A stretch of DNA of 9,610 nucleotides from JBNJEM01 sp051745935 (GCA_051745935.1 JBNJEM010000282.1:1-9610); one strand, 5' to 3'; counted from the stretch's first letter, positions 1-6,952 are shown. The notes: generated by a model not told the origin, from the sequence alone. A program made the numbers and translations.

Positions 1-915
1 CTAGACTTGATCGACGTCCCAGCCAACAGCGCGATCATCAATGAGCTGCTTCCGCGTCAAACGGTCGAAATCGGGGAAACCTGGAAACTCGAATCAGACG
101 TGCTGCCCGCGATCCTGGGCGTGGACGCGATTGCGAGCCAGGACGTGGAATGTCGGCTGGTTCGTATCGAGGATGGATCGGCCATCGTCGAGGCCAAGGG
201 GGCTGTCAGCGGCGCATCAGGCGGCGTGGCAACCGAAATGCGATTGGCGGCGAAGTATGCATATGACGTGAATCAACAGCGAATCGGTTGGTTCGCGATG
301 TCAATGAAGGAGAACCGGTCCGTGGGCCATGCCCACCCCGGTCTCGACGGCACGGTCCGCCTACAAATGGCCCTCTCTGAACGCTCGGAAGTGCCCGCGT
401 TACATTCGGATATCCTAGCCGACCTCCCGCTGACGGCCGACCCCCATGTCCGTCTGGTGGAATTCGTGTCTCCGACCAATCAGTTTGAACTTCTGATAAG
501 CCGGAAATGGCACCAGATGCTGGACCAGGAGGATGCGTGTGTCCTGCGACTGGTCGATCGGGGCGATCTTGTCGCCCAGTGCAACCTCACCGCCCTTCCG
601 CCCATGGAAGAGGGCGTGCCGTTTACCTTGAGCGATTTCCAGAACGACATCAAGAATGTACTGGCCGAAAAGTTCGGAGAATTCGTGACCGCCACGGAAA
701 AGGTCAACGAAAACGGGTTGCATGTCATGCGCGTCGTGGTCAACGGCATGGTGTCCGAGGTCCCGATTAACTGGGTCTATTACCACATCACCAACGATCA
801 AGGACGCCGGGTCTCGTGCGTCTTCACCTTTGAATCGGAATTGGTATCCCGGTTCGGAGCAGCCGATCAGGCCCTCATTAGCTCGTTTCGCTTTCGCGAG
901 CCAGTCAATCCATAA
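1..915 (+). CDS. Unrecognised protein, 5'-truncated by the window edge
   Basis: The frame is open to the left edge (CTA GAC precede the TTG at 7), so the true start probably lies outside the window and 305 codons are visible. I do not recognise the family. Counting from the TTG, the protein looks two-part. Residues 1-125 are a beta-rich segment with a VEIGETW motif (20-26) and many alternating hydrophobic residues, as in periplasmic beta-sandwich proteins. Residues 148-297 begin with a strand-rich FELLISRKWHQM stretch, continue through VLRLVDRGDLVAQCNLT, and end in the helix/strand pair LVSRFGAADQALISSFRF. This second half loosely recalls the PsbP/DcrB-like alpha-beta fold; that is an impression from pattern, not a homology result. 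The missing N-terminus could hold a signal peptide. The stop is TAA at 913-915. No other gene follows for about 980 bp, so it ends its transcription unit. Confidence 0.75.
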   Translation, partial: LDLIDVPANSAIINELLPRQTVEIGETWKLESDVLPAILGVDAIASQDVECRLVRIEDGSAIVEAKGAVSGASGGVATEMRLAAKYAYDVNQQRIGWFAMSMKENRSVGHAHPGLDGTVRLQMALSERSEVPALHSDILADLPLTADPHVRLVEFVSPTNQFELLISRKWHQMLDQEDACVLRLVDRGDLVAQCNLTALPPMEEGVPFTLSDFQNDIKNVLAEKFGEFVTATEKVNENGLHVMRVVVNGMVSEVPINWVYYHITNDQGRRVSCVFTFESELVSRFGAADQALISSFRFREPVNP

Positions 916-1300
916 CGCCATGCCGCCCATAACGCCATACCACTTCCCCATCTTAACGAAGCACCCGCGGGATCACGAACAGGATGTGGCGAACACCCCA
1001 GCCGATTGGCAACGATGGATTTCAGCCCTCCCAGGCCGACGCCAGTTAACAGAGAGTTTCACCCCGCTCCACCATGTTCACGGGGGCCAGGCGAAAAAGC
1101 CAACTATACGCTAATCGCCCGGCCCCGGATTATCCGAGCTTACGATCAGGCCCAGCCGCGGCGTCGCTGGTGCCCGATCGCGCTACCACGCCGTGGAACC
1201 AACTCGTGACGAAACTGCGGCTCTAGTGTCCACTTAGCCGGGATATGGCGGCTGGAGCCCCATTTAAGCGGCGTTTTTCCCGCTCGGACCAATCGAATGC

Positions 1301-1330
1301 TTGATTGTGGGAAAAGAGGGCGGTTATACT
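1301..1330 (+). promoter_or_regulatory. Candidate sigma-70 promoter in the gene-poor region
   Basis: TTGATT (1301-1306), an 18-bp spacer, then TATACT (1325-1330). The -35 matches consensus at 4 of 6 and the -10 at 5 of 6. Transcription would start near 1337, about 560 bases before the next gene start at 1896. It could therefore drive that gene with a very long leader, or an untranslated RNA. This rests on consensus matching only. Confidence 0.4.
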
Positions 1331-1647
1331 AGAGGGGTGCGTGGATATGTCGCCCCACGTCCGCCGGAGACTCGCGCCCCGATGCCCCGTCGCTCCTTCC
1401 TGGCTCCCTCGAATGGGGGAGCGGCCGCGATTAGGAAGAAGCGGAAGCATGCAAGGGACGGCCAGCGTGGGGGCGGCCACCGGTGATCAACCACGCCCCA
1501 TGGAGCGGAGACCGCGCGCGGCACTGCGAACGAGCTGCGAGCAGATATCCGAAACGGGTCCTGAACGGTATCACCGGAAATACCTGATCGCGCCGGTATC
1601 ATTTCTAATAACGGCAATTATAGTACACTTTGGTGATGTTTCAGGCG

Positions 1648-1686
1648 GTCGGACTCGCGGCAGAGAAAGTCATCCGCGACCGGTAT
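1648..1686 (-). repeat. Dispersed intergenic repeat, copy 1 (minus orientation)
   Basis: Read on the minus strand this 39-base unit starts ATACCGGTCGCGGATGACTT and ends GCCGCGAGTCCGAC. It matches the unit at 3634-3672 at 38 of 39 positions; the one difference is CTCTGCC here against CTCCGCC there. The match resumes directly beyond it as CGCCTGAAACAT (to about 1636), against CGCCTGAAATAT at 3724-3735, where about 50 extra bases separate the two blocks. One frame reads IPVADDFLCRESD. The unit lies in the spacer ahead of the secreted protein gene. Confidence 0.8.
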
Positions 1687-1895
1687 GAATGGAAACGGCA
1701 CAAGGGAACGAGGCAGGCGAGGTCTCCATGGTTGAAGCATGCGTGGGTGGGCTGCTGCCGCCGCGTCGATCGCGTGGGTGTTGCACGGTGCCGTCCAACA
1801 CGCTCGGCCCGAGCGAGTGAACCAGCGGGCGGAGCGGTCCCACACTGCCCGTCCACTCGCAGTATTCTTTTAATGCACAGTTGAGGACTACATAA

Positions 1896-2870
1896 ATGGT
1901 CTCGCGATTGGTTTCATGGGTTCTGGCGTTGACGACCGGGGGATTGATCATCTTACTGATCGAACCGGTCAACGCGCAGTCGCGGAAGTACGCGCCGGGC
2001 GTGTTAACTCTCATCCCGCCCGACCAGCAATACGAGGAGACCTATTCCGGCCCCTCGCCGCTGGTCGAGGTTACCCAGGGACTACCAGAAACGAACTGGG
2101 ACCCTCATTACACGGCCAAGAGTCGGACCGTCTTCGAAAAGTCCAAGCGTACCGTACTCCGTCGCGAAATCTGGTGTCTGGAATTCGCATTCAAGCCCTT
2201 GCGAACAATTCACGTCGACGTGCCGCAGGCAAGCGGCAAGATGCAGCGCAAGCTGATCTGGTACTTGGTTTACCGGGTCCGCTATGTCGGAGAAGACTTG
2301 GATCCGGAACCCACCACGGATAAGTGGGACCGCACCTTTTACCAGCCATCCTTGGTGTCTCGGGAACATCAATACTTCTTCCCGCGATTTGTTTTGGAAA
2401 CTCATGAATTCGACAAGTCCTACCAGGACCGGATTATTCCGGCGGCCAAAGAGCCGATTCAACAGCGCGAAGTGGACGGGGACGCCCTACTCAATACCGT
2501 GGAAATCAGTCAGACCCCGATCCCGCTGAGCACGCCGGAAAACCCGCACGAGGTGTGGGGAGTGGTCACTTGGGAAGACGTTGACCCTCGCGTCGATTTC
2601 TTTTCGGTGTTCGTGCGTGGCTTGACGAACGCATACAAACCGGTCGATTCACCGGACTCGTTCGAGCCCGGCGACGAGCCAGGCACGAACCGAGACTTTT
2701 TGGCCAAGACGTTGCGGTTGAACTTCTGGCGGCCTGGTGATGGCGTGCGGGAACACGAAGACCGCATTTCGTTTGGGGTGCCATACTCGCGAGACCCTGT
2801 CCGCCAAAAAGAGATCCTTAGTGCGTACGGCCTCAAAGAACGCCTTGATTACCAGTGGACCTATCGCTAA
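1896..2870 (+). CDS. Secreted protein of unknown function
   Basis: A 324-residue protein I cannot assign to a family. Its N-terminus is a clear Sec signal peptide: Arg at residue 4, a hydrophobic core at about 8-22 (WVLALTTGGLIILLI), and a plausible signal peptidase I site after VNA (residue 27). The mature part is soluble, rich in aromatic and charged residues, with no further membrane segment. Recognisable stretches are REIWCLEFAFKPLRTIHVDV (90-109), a strand pair LIWYLVYRVRYVG (120-132), HQYFFPRFVLETHEF (158-172), and HEVWGVVTWEDVDPRVDFFSVFVRGL (218-243). An acidic linker (251-264) precedes LRLNFWRPGDG (273-283). The alternating hydrophobic pattern suggests a beta-rich extracytoplasmic domain. 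The start is well supported: GAGGA at 1883-1887 lies 8 bases before the ATG. It appears monocistronic, with rpmA beginning 192 bases downstream. Function is unknown. Confidence 0.88.
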   Translation: MVSRLVSWVLALTTGGLIILLIEPVNAQSRKYAPGVLTLIPPDQQYEETYSGPSPLVEVTQGLPETNWDPHYTAKSRTVFEKSKRTVLRREIWCLEFAFKPLRTIHVDVPQASGKMQRKLIWYLVYRVRYVGEDLDPEPTTDKWDRTFYQPSLVSREHQYFFPRFVLETHEFDKSYQDRIIPAAKEPIQQREVDGDALLNTVEISQTPIPLSTPENPHEVWGVVTWEDVDPRVDFFSVFVRGLTNAYKPVDSPDSFEPGDEPGTNRDFLAKTLRLNFWRPGDGVREHEDRISFGVPYSRDPVRQKEILSAYGLKERLDYQWTYR

Positions 2871-3062
2871 ATTAAAAGGTTTCCCCGCGAGCGTTCATTG
2901 GTCGAATCAAGGTAGCGCTGTCGAGCTAGGATGCAGGAAACCGAATCCCCAAAGGCTGGTGTTCCCGGCCGTCCGCTACCAGTTTGTCGCCATGACCCAC
3001 GAGACCGAGACGCCCCGGGAAATTTCCCCCCCTGAATTCAATCTAGAGCGAGGAGAGTTGCC

Positions 3063-3308
3063 ATGGCTCACAAGAAAGGTCAAGGCTCAAGCCGAAACGG
3101 TCGAGATTCAAATGCTCAAAGACGGGGCATCAAGCGATTCGGGGGGCAGTACGTGCGGGCCGGTAGCATCCTGGTCCGTCAGGTGGGCAACAAGTTCCAT
3201 GCCGGAACGAATGTAGGTCAAGGGAACGACTGCACGTTATTCGCTCTTGCCGAAGGCTGTGTGAAATTCGATCGCAACGGCAGACGTGTCAACGTGGTCG
3301 AGAACTGA
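3063..3308 (+). CDS. rpmA: Large ribosomal subunit protein bL27
   Basis: bL27 is a 50S subunit protein whose N-terminal tail reaches the peptidyl-transferase centre and helps position the tRNA acceptor end. This 81-residue protein begins MAHKKGQGSSRNGRDSNAQR, the family's characteristic N-terminus. It lacks the cleavable N-terminal extension found in Firmicutes. RFGGQYVRAGSILVRQVGNK and FHAGTNVGQGNDCTLFALAE complete the fold. Length is slightly below the usual 84-90. At residue 41 the common RQRG of the family signature reads RQVG. The start is fixed by AGGAG at 3051-3055, 7 bases before ATG. The usual upstream partner rplU (bL21) is absent; the preceding gene encodes a secreted protein, 192 bp away. 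obgE, its common downstream partner, follows only after a 432-bp spacer, so co-transcription is uncertain. Confidence 0.97.
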   Translation: MAHKKGQGSSRNGRDSNAQRRGIKRFGGQYVRAGSILVRQVGNKFHAGTNVGQGNDCTLFALAEGCVKFDRNGRRVNVVEN

Positions 3309-3740
3309 CCGGTTCGCCGCAGGAGGGCAAGAGCTCCCTCGGGACCCGGCGATCACGCCCAAGCGGCCCCCCAGTGGCCGGGCCGCCGCGCACAAGCCCC
3401 GCTGGTCGGACGCAGCGCCGCGAGATCCGCCACATGTCAAGAAGCCACGACAAAACCAGTCAGGGTCGCGTTCACCTGGGGCGTTTTGGGCGCGGGAACC
3501 ACGTTTTACAGGCTGTATCGTCCGTCCAGTAAAAAACGGCCCAAATTGGCGGTGCCACTTGCGGCACGAACGACCAGAACGGCGTGTCTTATGGCCGTTC
3601 GCGGGTTGGGGCACGGTTGCCCAGCAGCGGTATATACCGGTCGCGGATGACTTTCTCCGCCGCGAGTCCGACCAACGGGAGGACGGCCTGCGTCGGGCAG
3701 CTTTCCACCCGGAACAATCCAACCGCCTGAAATATAAATC
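3309..3740. other. Spacer between rpmA and obgE, with repeat and small hairpins
   Basis: A 432-bp region with no convincing gene, unusually long for a pair normally separated by tens of bases. It holds a weak inverted repeat just after rpmA (GAGGG 3323-3327 with CCCTC 3336-3340) without a T-run. Two neighbouring hairpins follow: GTGCC 3552-3556 with GGCAC 3563-3567, and a perfect 7-bp stem GAACGGC 3577-3583 with GCCGTTC 3594-3600. An A-run (TAAAAAAC, about 3531-3538) precedes them, so a terminator would make more sense on the minus strand. The repeat copy at 3634-3672 completes the contents. An open plus-strand frame (3286-3771) crosses it but overlaps both neighbours and looks non-coding. 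Confidence 0.6.
3634..3672 (+). repeat. Dispersed intergenic repeat, copy 2
   Basis: A 39-base unit starting ATACCGGTCGCGGATGACTT and ending GCCGCGAGTCCGAC, matching copy 1 at 38 of 39 positions. A second shared block, CGCCTGAAATAT (3724-3735), lies after about 50 bases of extra sequence (3673-3722). It ends only five bases before the obgE start codon. One frame reads YIPVADDFLRRESD. Its position, right against a housekeeping gene's start, means the obgE leader is largely repeat-derived. Confidence 0.8.
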
Positions 3741-4808
3741 ATGTTTGTCGATCGCTGTGAAGTTGAACTGATCGCCGGGGACGGTGGAGATGGCTGTCTG
3801 AGTTTCCGGCGTGAGCGATACGTGCCCAAGGGGGGACCGGACGGGGGCGATGGCGGGCGAGGCGGCCACGTGATCGTGGCCTCGCAAGAGGGCGTCGACA
3901 GCTTGGCGGGATTGGCTCACCGCCGCGCGTGGCGGGCTCCAGATGGCGGTCGCGGCGAGGGGAGCAACCGGCATGGTCGCAACGGCAAGGATTTAATCAT
4001 CGAAGTTCCAGTCGGCACGGTCGTGCTAGACACCCTCGAAAAGTTCGTGGTCAAGGATCTGGTGGAGCCAGGGGATCACTTCATCGCGGCTCGGGGAGGA
4101 AAAGGGGGCAAAGGGAACGCTCACTTCAAGTCCGCCACCAATCAAGCGCCGCGGCAATGGACCGAGGGGGAGGAAGGGGAGCGGCGGCGGCTCACTCTGG
4201 AACTGAAGGTAATCGCGGACGTGGGCTTGATCGGCAAGCCGAACGCGGGCAAGAGCACGTTGCTGAGTCGGCTGTCGCGCGCTCGCCCGGAAATCGCGGA
4301 TTATCCGTTTACCACCAAGCTGCCTAACCTGGGGCTTGTCCAAGTTGGACTTGACCGTTCCTTTGTCTTGGCCGACACGCCTGGGTTGATTGAAGGCGCT
4401 CACGCGGGAATCGGTTTGGGACACGAGTTCCTGCGACACATCGAGCGAACCGGGATCCTCGTTCACCTGATTGAACCGTTTCCCATGGACGGCACGAATC
4501 CCGTGGCAAACTACCAAGCGATCCGAAACGAACTGAAGCTGCACAACCCCTCGCTTGTCAAGCGGCCCGAAATCGTTGTCGTGACCAAAGGCGAACTGCC
4601 CGCCGCCGACGAGATTCAACGCCAGCTCAATGCCGTCGTGTCCGGCGAAGTTTTGTTGATCTCGGCCGTCACCGGCCAAGGGTTGAATCAACTGATCGAA
4701 GCCATTTGCGTCCAGCTGGATCGAGTCGAGAAGGAGACACGGGCGTCCCTCGCTTCCCAGCCCGTGGCCTCGAACTCATTGGGGCATTCCCGCCACAATC
4801 CCTCATGA
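3741..4808 (+). CDS. obgE: Obg-family GTPase (ribosome assembly)
   Basis: Obg/CgtA is an essential GTPase acting in late 50S subunit assembly and linked to the stringent response. The 355-residue protein has the glycine-rich Obg domain at about 1-157 (FVDRCEVELIAGDGGDGCLS, KGGPDGGDGGRGGHV, AARGGKGGKGNAHFK). A G domain follows: G1 GKPNAGKS (165-172), switch I with TT at 191-192, G3 DTPG (212-215), and a G5-like ISAVTG (308-313). G4, normally NKxD, reads TKGE (282-285), which is unusual because the Asp contacts guanine. HLIEPFPMDG (242-251) replaces the more common VVDASPMDG-type stretch; I associate this form with planctomycetes. There is no C-terminal OCT domain; the tail (about 330-355) looks disordered. 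The start is the first ATG matching the family N-terminus; no Shine-Dalgarno is visible. The stop overlaps the coaX start (ATGA), indicating coupling. Confidence 0.96.
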   Translation: MFVDRCEVELIAGDGGDGCLSFRRERYVPKGGPDGGDGGRGGHVIVASQEGVDSLAGLAHRRAWRAPDGGRGEGSNRHGRNGKDLIIEVPVGTVVLDTLEKFVVKDLVEPGDHFIAARGGKGGKGNAHFKSATNQAPRQWTEGEEGERRRLTLELKVIADVGLIGKPNAGKSTLLSRLSRARPEIADYPFTTKLPNLGLVQVGLDRSFVLADTPGLIEGAHAGIGLGHEFLRHIERTGILVHLIEPFPMDGTNPVANYQAIRNELKLHNPSLVKRPEIVVVTKGELPAADEIQRQLNAVVSGEVLLISAVTGQGLNQLIEAICVQLDRVEKETRASLASQPVASNSLGHSRHNPS

Positions 4809-5686
4809 CTGACAAGCCGCTTTCTTCCCTGATCGCCGCCGACATAGGCAATAGCGCCATTAAGCTGGGCCGGTTTCAGCTTTCGCCCGGGGGAGACCGG
4901 TCGGGCGGGGACCTGGATGGTCCAGTGGCCGAGGTCGCGATCACGGTTGCAAATCGGGAGGCCATGGGTTCGCCCGAGAAGGTGAATTCGTCCGCGAACC
5001 TTCCAGGGAGATGGCTCGCGCAAATCCCTTCCACGGCACAGCGATGGTACGCGGCGAGCGTTAACGGCCCGCTGGAAAGGAAACTGGCCTCTTGGGTCCG
5101 CCGGACCCGTCCTCACGATCAATACGTGCTGCTGCGGCACCAGCACTTTCCGCTCAAGGTTGACGTTCGTTTTCCAGAACGCGTGGGGACGGATCGTTTG
5201 GCCGCCGCCGTTGCCGTTAACGCATTGCGTTCGCCCGCCCGACCGGCGATCGTAATTGATGCCGGCACGGCCGTGACCATTGACGCGGTCGCGGCGGACG
5301 GTCTGTTTCTGGGAGGCGTGATTCTGCCGGGTCTTGAAGCCGCCGCCGCCGCGTTGGCGAACAACACGCAGGCACTCCCGCGGCTCCAGCGGTTCCAGCT
5401 CTCTTCCCCTCCCGTCTCCATTGGCAAGTCGACCGCCGAAGCGATTCACGCCGGGATCCTCTGGGGCACTGTTGGGGCAATACGCGAACACATTTCCCGC
5501 ATGGCGGCGGAGCTATCCAGCGACCCTGAAATCTACTGCACGGGTGGAGCTGGAGACTGCTTGGTCGGGCACCTGGGCCGGGAATTCCAATTCCATTCGA
5601 ATCTGGTGCTGCGAGGCATCGCGTTGGCGGGCCTCCATCAGAAGCAGTCAACCGAGAATGAGCAGGGTAGCGTGGAGCAGAGCTGA
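4805..5686 (+). CDS. coaX: Type III pantothenate kinase
   Basis: CoaX phosphorylates pantothenate with ATP to 4'-phosphopantothenate, the first step of coenzyme A synthesis from pantothenate, in the cytoplasm. Type III enzymes belong to the ASKHA superfamily and, as a family, resist CoA feedback and need a monovalent cation. Visible motifs are the phosphate-binding DIGNSAIKLG (13-22), GTDRLAAAVA (128-137) containing the probable catalytic Asp130, DAGTAVTIDAV (152-162), GGVILPGLE (170-178), STAEAIHAGILWG (209-221) and CTGGAGD (245-251). Length is 293 residues, slightly above the usual 240-270, because of a Gly/Asp/Ser-rich insertion near 28-66. I chose the ATG at 4805, which overlaps the obgE stop as ATGA and places the DIGNS motif near the N-terminus. 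An upstream in-frame ATG at 4706 would add 33 unrelated residues inside obgE. The stop overlaps the next start by one base (TGATG). Confidence 0.94.
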   Translation: MTDKPLSSLIAADIGNSAIKLGRFQLSPGGDRSGGDLDGPVAEVAITVANREAMGSPEKVNSSANLPGRWLAQIPSTAQRWYAASVNGPLERKLASWVRRTRPHDQYVLLRHQHFPLKVDVRFPERVGTDRLAAAVAVNALRSPARPAIVIDAGTAVTIDAVAADGLFLGGVILPGLEAAAAALANNTQALPRLQRFQLSSPPVSIGKSTAEAIHAGILWGTVGAIREHISRMAAELSSDPEIYCTGGAGDCLVGHLGREFQFHSNLVLRGIALAGLHQKQSTENEQGSVEQS

Positions 5687-6933
5687 TGAGTGCCCATCCG
5701 CCGTCACGTGACCACGAACCGCCCTGCCAGGTGGCCGTCCTTACGCCGCCAGGACGCGGCGCCGTGGCCACGCTTGTCGTGATGGGGACAACAGCCACGG
5801 ACACCGTTGAACGGTTGTTTGTGTCCGCCGCCGGAAAGTCGCCCCGGCGGTTCCCGGTCAATCGCGTGATCCACGGGCACTGGGGCGGGCCGCGGTCCAA
5901 GAGAACAACGGGAACAACGGAACGTCAGGAAGCAGCGGCGGCTGAAGAACTTCTGGTCGTGCGCCGCGATGAACAAACGATAGAGGTCCATTGCCATGGC
6001 GGCTCGGCCGCTGTTGACCGGATTGTCCGTTCATTAGCCGATGAAAACTGCACGTTAGTCCCGCCGGACTGCTGGGTGAAACAGCGCACGGAAGGTCGGC
6101 TAAGAGGAGAAGCCCGACTGGCAATCACTCAGGCACGGACTACTCGGGTGGCCGCGATCCTGTTGGACCAAATCCAAGGAAGCCTGTCGCGAGCCGTCGA
6201 CCACGTGCTTCGAGATCTCGCGGATCAAAACCAATGTCGCGCGAAGCGTGCCTTAACCGCATTGCTCAACCGGGCCCCCTTAGGCCGGCGTCTGACCTCG
6301 CCGTGGCGAGTCGCGCTGGTGGGAGAAACCAATGTGGGCAAGAGCAGCTTGATTAACGCGATCTTGGGCTACGATCGAGCGTTGGTCCGGGACACCCCGG
6401 GGACCACCCGCGATGTTCTCACCGACGTGACCGCAATCGATGGGTGGCCCGTCGAGTTCGCCGATACGGCCGGGATGCGACCCACCCACTCAGCCATTGA
6501 ACGGGAAGGGGTACGACGAGCGCGACAAGAAGCCGCCACGGCGGACTTGGTCCTGCTGGTCACCGATCTGACCAAGCCCTGGCAGCCCCCATGCCAACGT
6601 GGGAGCTATCAAATTGAAGCACCGTGTCTGCTGGTTCACAACAAACGAGACCTCGCCCGGATTCCCCCCTCCGATCGCCCGGCTGGAATTCCAACAAGCG
6701 CTCGCGAGGCCACGGGGATCGACGAGCTCATGGCGGCGATCTCCCGCCAACTGGTCCCCCAACCACCACCGCCGGGTTCGGCCATCCCCTTTTTGAAACA
6801 CCATGAAGAAGCACTTCAAGAATCACTCGACGCGTTGAAGCACGGCGCCAGCGAGATTGCCGCGGCGAAACTCCAAGGGCTCCTGTCCCGGACGCCCCCA
6901 TCACACGACGGGCCGGGACATAACTCAAACTGA
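5686..6933 (+). CDS. MnmE/TrmE-like GTPase lacking the C-terminal catalytic-cysteine region
   Basis: Canonical MnmE, with MnmG, modifies U34 in the wobble position of certain tRNAs using a folate one-carbon unit; it is about 450 residues long. This 415-residue protein shares its plan. A TrmE N-terminal folate-binding-like domain includes VAVLTPPGRGAVATLVVMG (16-34) and EVHCHGG (100-106). A helical stretch (about 140-205) contains ARTTRVAAILLDQIQGSLSR. The G domain is intact: G1 GETNVGKS (213-220), DTPGTTRD (236-243), G3 DTAG (260-263), G4 NKRD (319-322) and G5 TSA (337-339). Two canonical parts are missing. The GEFTxRAFLNGK-type segment after the N-terminal domain is replaced by DCWVKQRTEGRLRGEA. 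The protein also ends about 30 residues after one helix (LKHHEEALQESLDALKHG, 370-387), without the last helices and the terminal C-x-G-K cysteine motif. No other frame restores that motif, so this is not a simple frameshift. Its start overlaps the coaX stop (TGATG), so it is very likely translated from the obgE-coaX message. Confidence 0.88.
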   Translation: MSAHPPSRDHEPPCQVAVLTPPGRGAVATLVVMGTTATDTVERLFVSAAGKSPRRFPVNRVIHGHWGGPRSKRTTGTTERQEAAAAEELLVVRRDEQTIEVHCHGGSAAVDRIVRSLADENCTLVPPDCWVKQRTEGRLRGEARLAITQARTTRVAAILLDQIQGSLSRAVDHVLRDLADQNQCRAKRALTALLNRAPLGRRLTSPWRVALVGETNVGKSSLINAILGYDRALVRDTPGTTRDVLTDVTAIDGWPVEFADTAGMRPTHSAIEREGVRRARQEAATADLVLLVTDLTKPWQPPCQRGSYQIEAPCLLVHNKRDLARIPPSDRPAGIPTSAREATGIDELMAAISRQLVPQPPPPGSAIPFLKHHEEALQESLDALKHGASEIAAAKLQGLLSRTPPSHDGPGHNSN

Positions 6934-6952
6934 AAATCGAAGGGACGAATCG

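Larger units (their letters stand above)
916..1895. other. Long gene-poor region with a promoter-like site, hairpins and a repeat copy
   Basis: About 980 bp with no convincing coding sequence. The short open frames here are rich in Arg, Pro and Gly, overlap on both strands and have no good ribosome-binding site. It contains an 11-bp direct repeat, CATAACGCCAT, at 911-921 and 928-938. It also contains a promoter-like pair at 1301-1330, potential hairpins (GCTCCC 1403-1408 with GGGAGC 1417-1422; GCGTGG 1465-1470 with CCACGC 1491-1496) and the minus-strand repeat copy at 1648-1686. A perfect TATAAT on the minus strand (1617-1622) lies just beyond that repeat. No tRNA, rRNA, RNase P, SRP RNA or tmRNA signature was recognised. 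Confidence 0.6.

Noticed and set aside
911..938. 11-bp direct repeat after the first gene
   Set aside because: Only two units with no associated feature; likely chance or minor duplication, so recorded only in the region note.
2900..2908. GGTCGAATC resembling a tRNA T-arm
   Set aside because: No acceptor, D-arm or anticodon stem can be built around it.
3286..3771. 161-codon plus-strand frame between rpmA and obgE
   Set aside because: It overlaps both genes, has no ribosome-binding site, has an Arg/Pro-rich composition and simply reads through repeat copy 2.
3237..3974. 245-codon open frame on the minus strand
   Set aside because: It overlaps the 3' end of rpmA and the start of obgE, has a Ser/Arg-rich unstructured composition, and mirrors coding frames; it is a GC-driven shadow.
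4706..4804. Earlier ATG for coaX
   Set aside because: It would add 33 residues unrelated to the family inside obgE; the ATG at 4805 gives the classic ATGA overlap.
4688..5491. 267-codon frame antisense to coaX
   Set aside because: No domain and shadow-like composition; the sense frame has all type III pantothenate kinase motifs.
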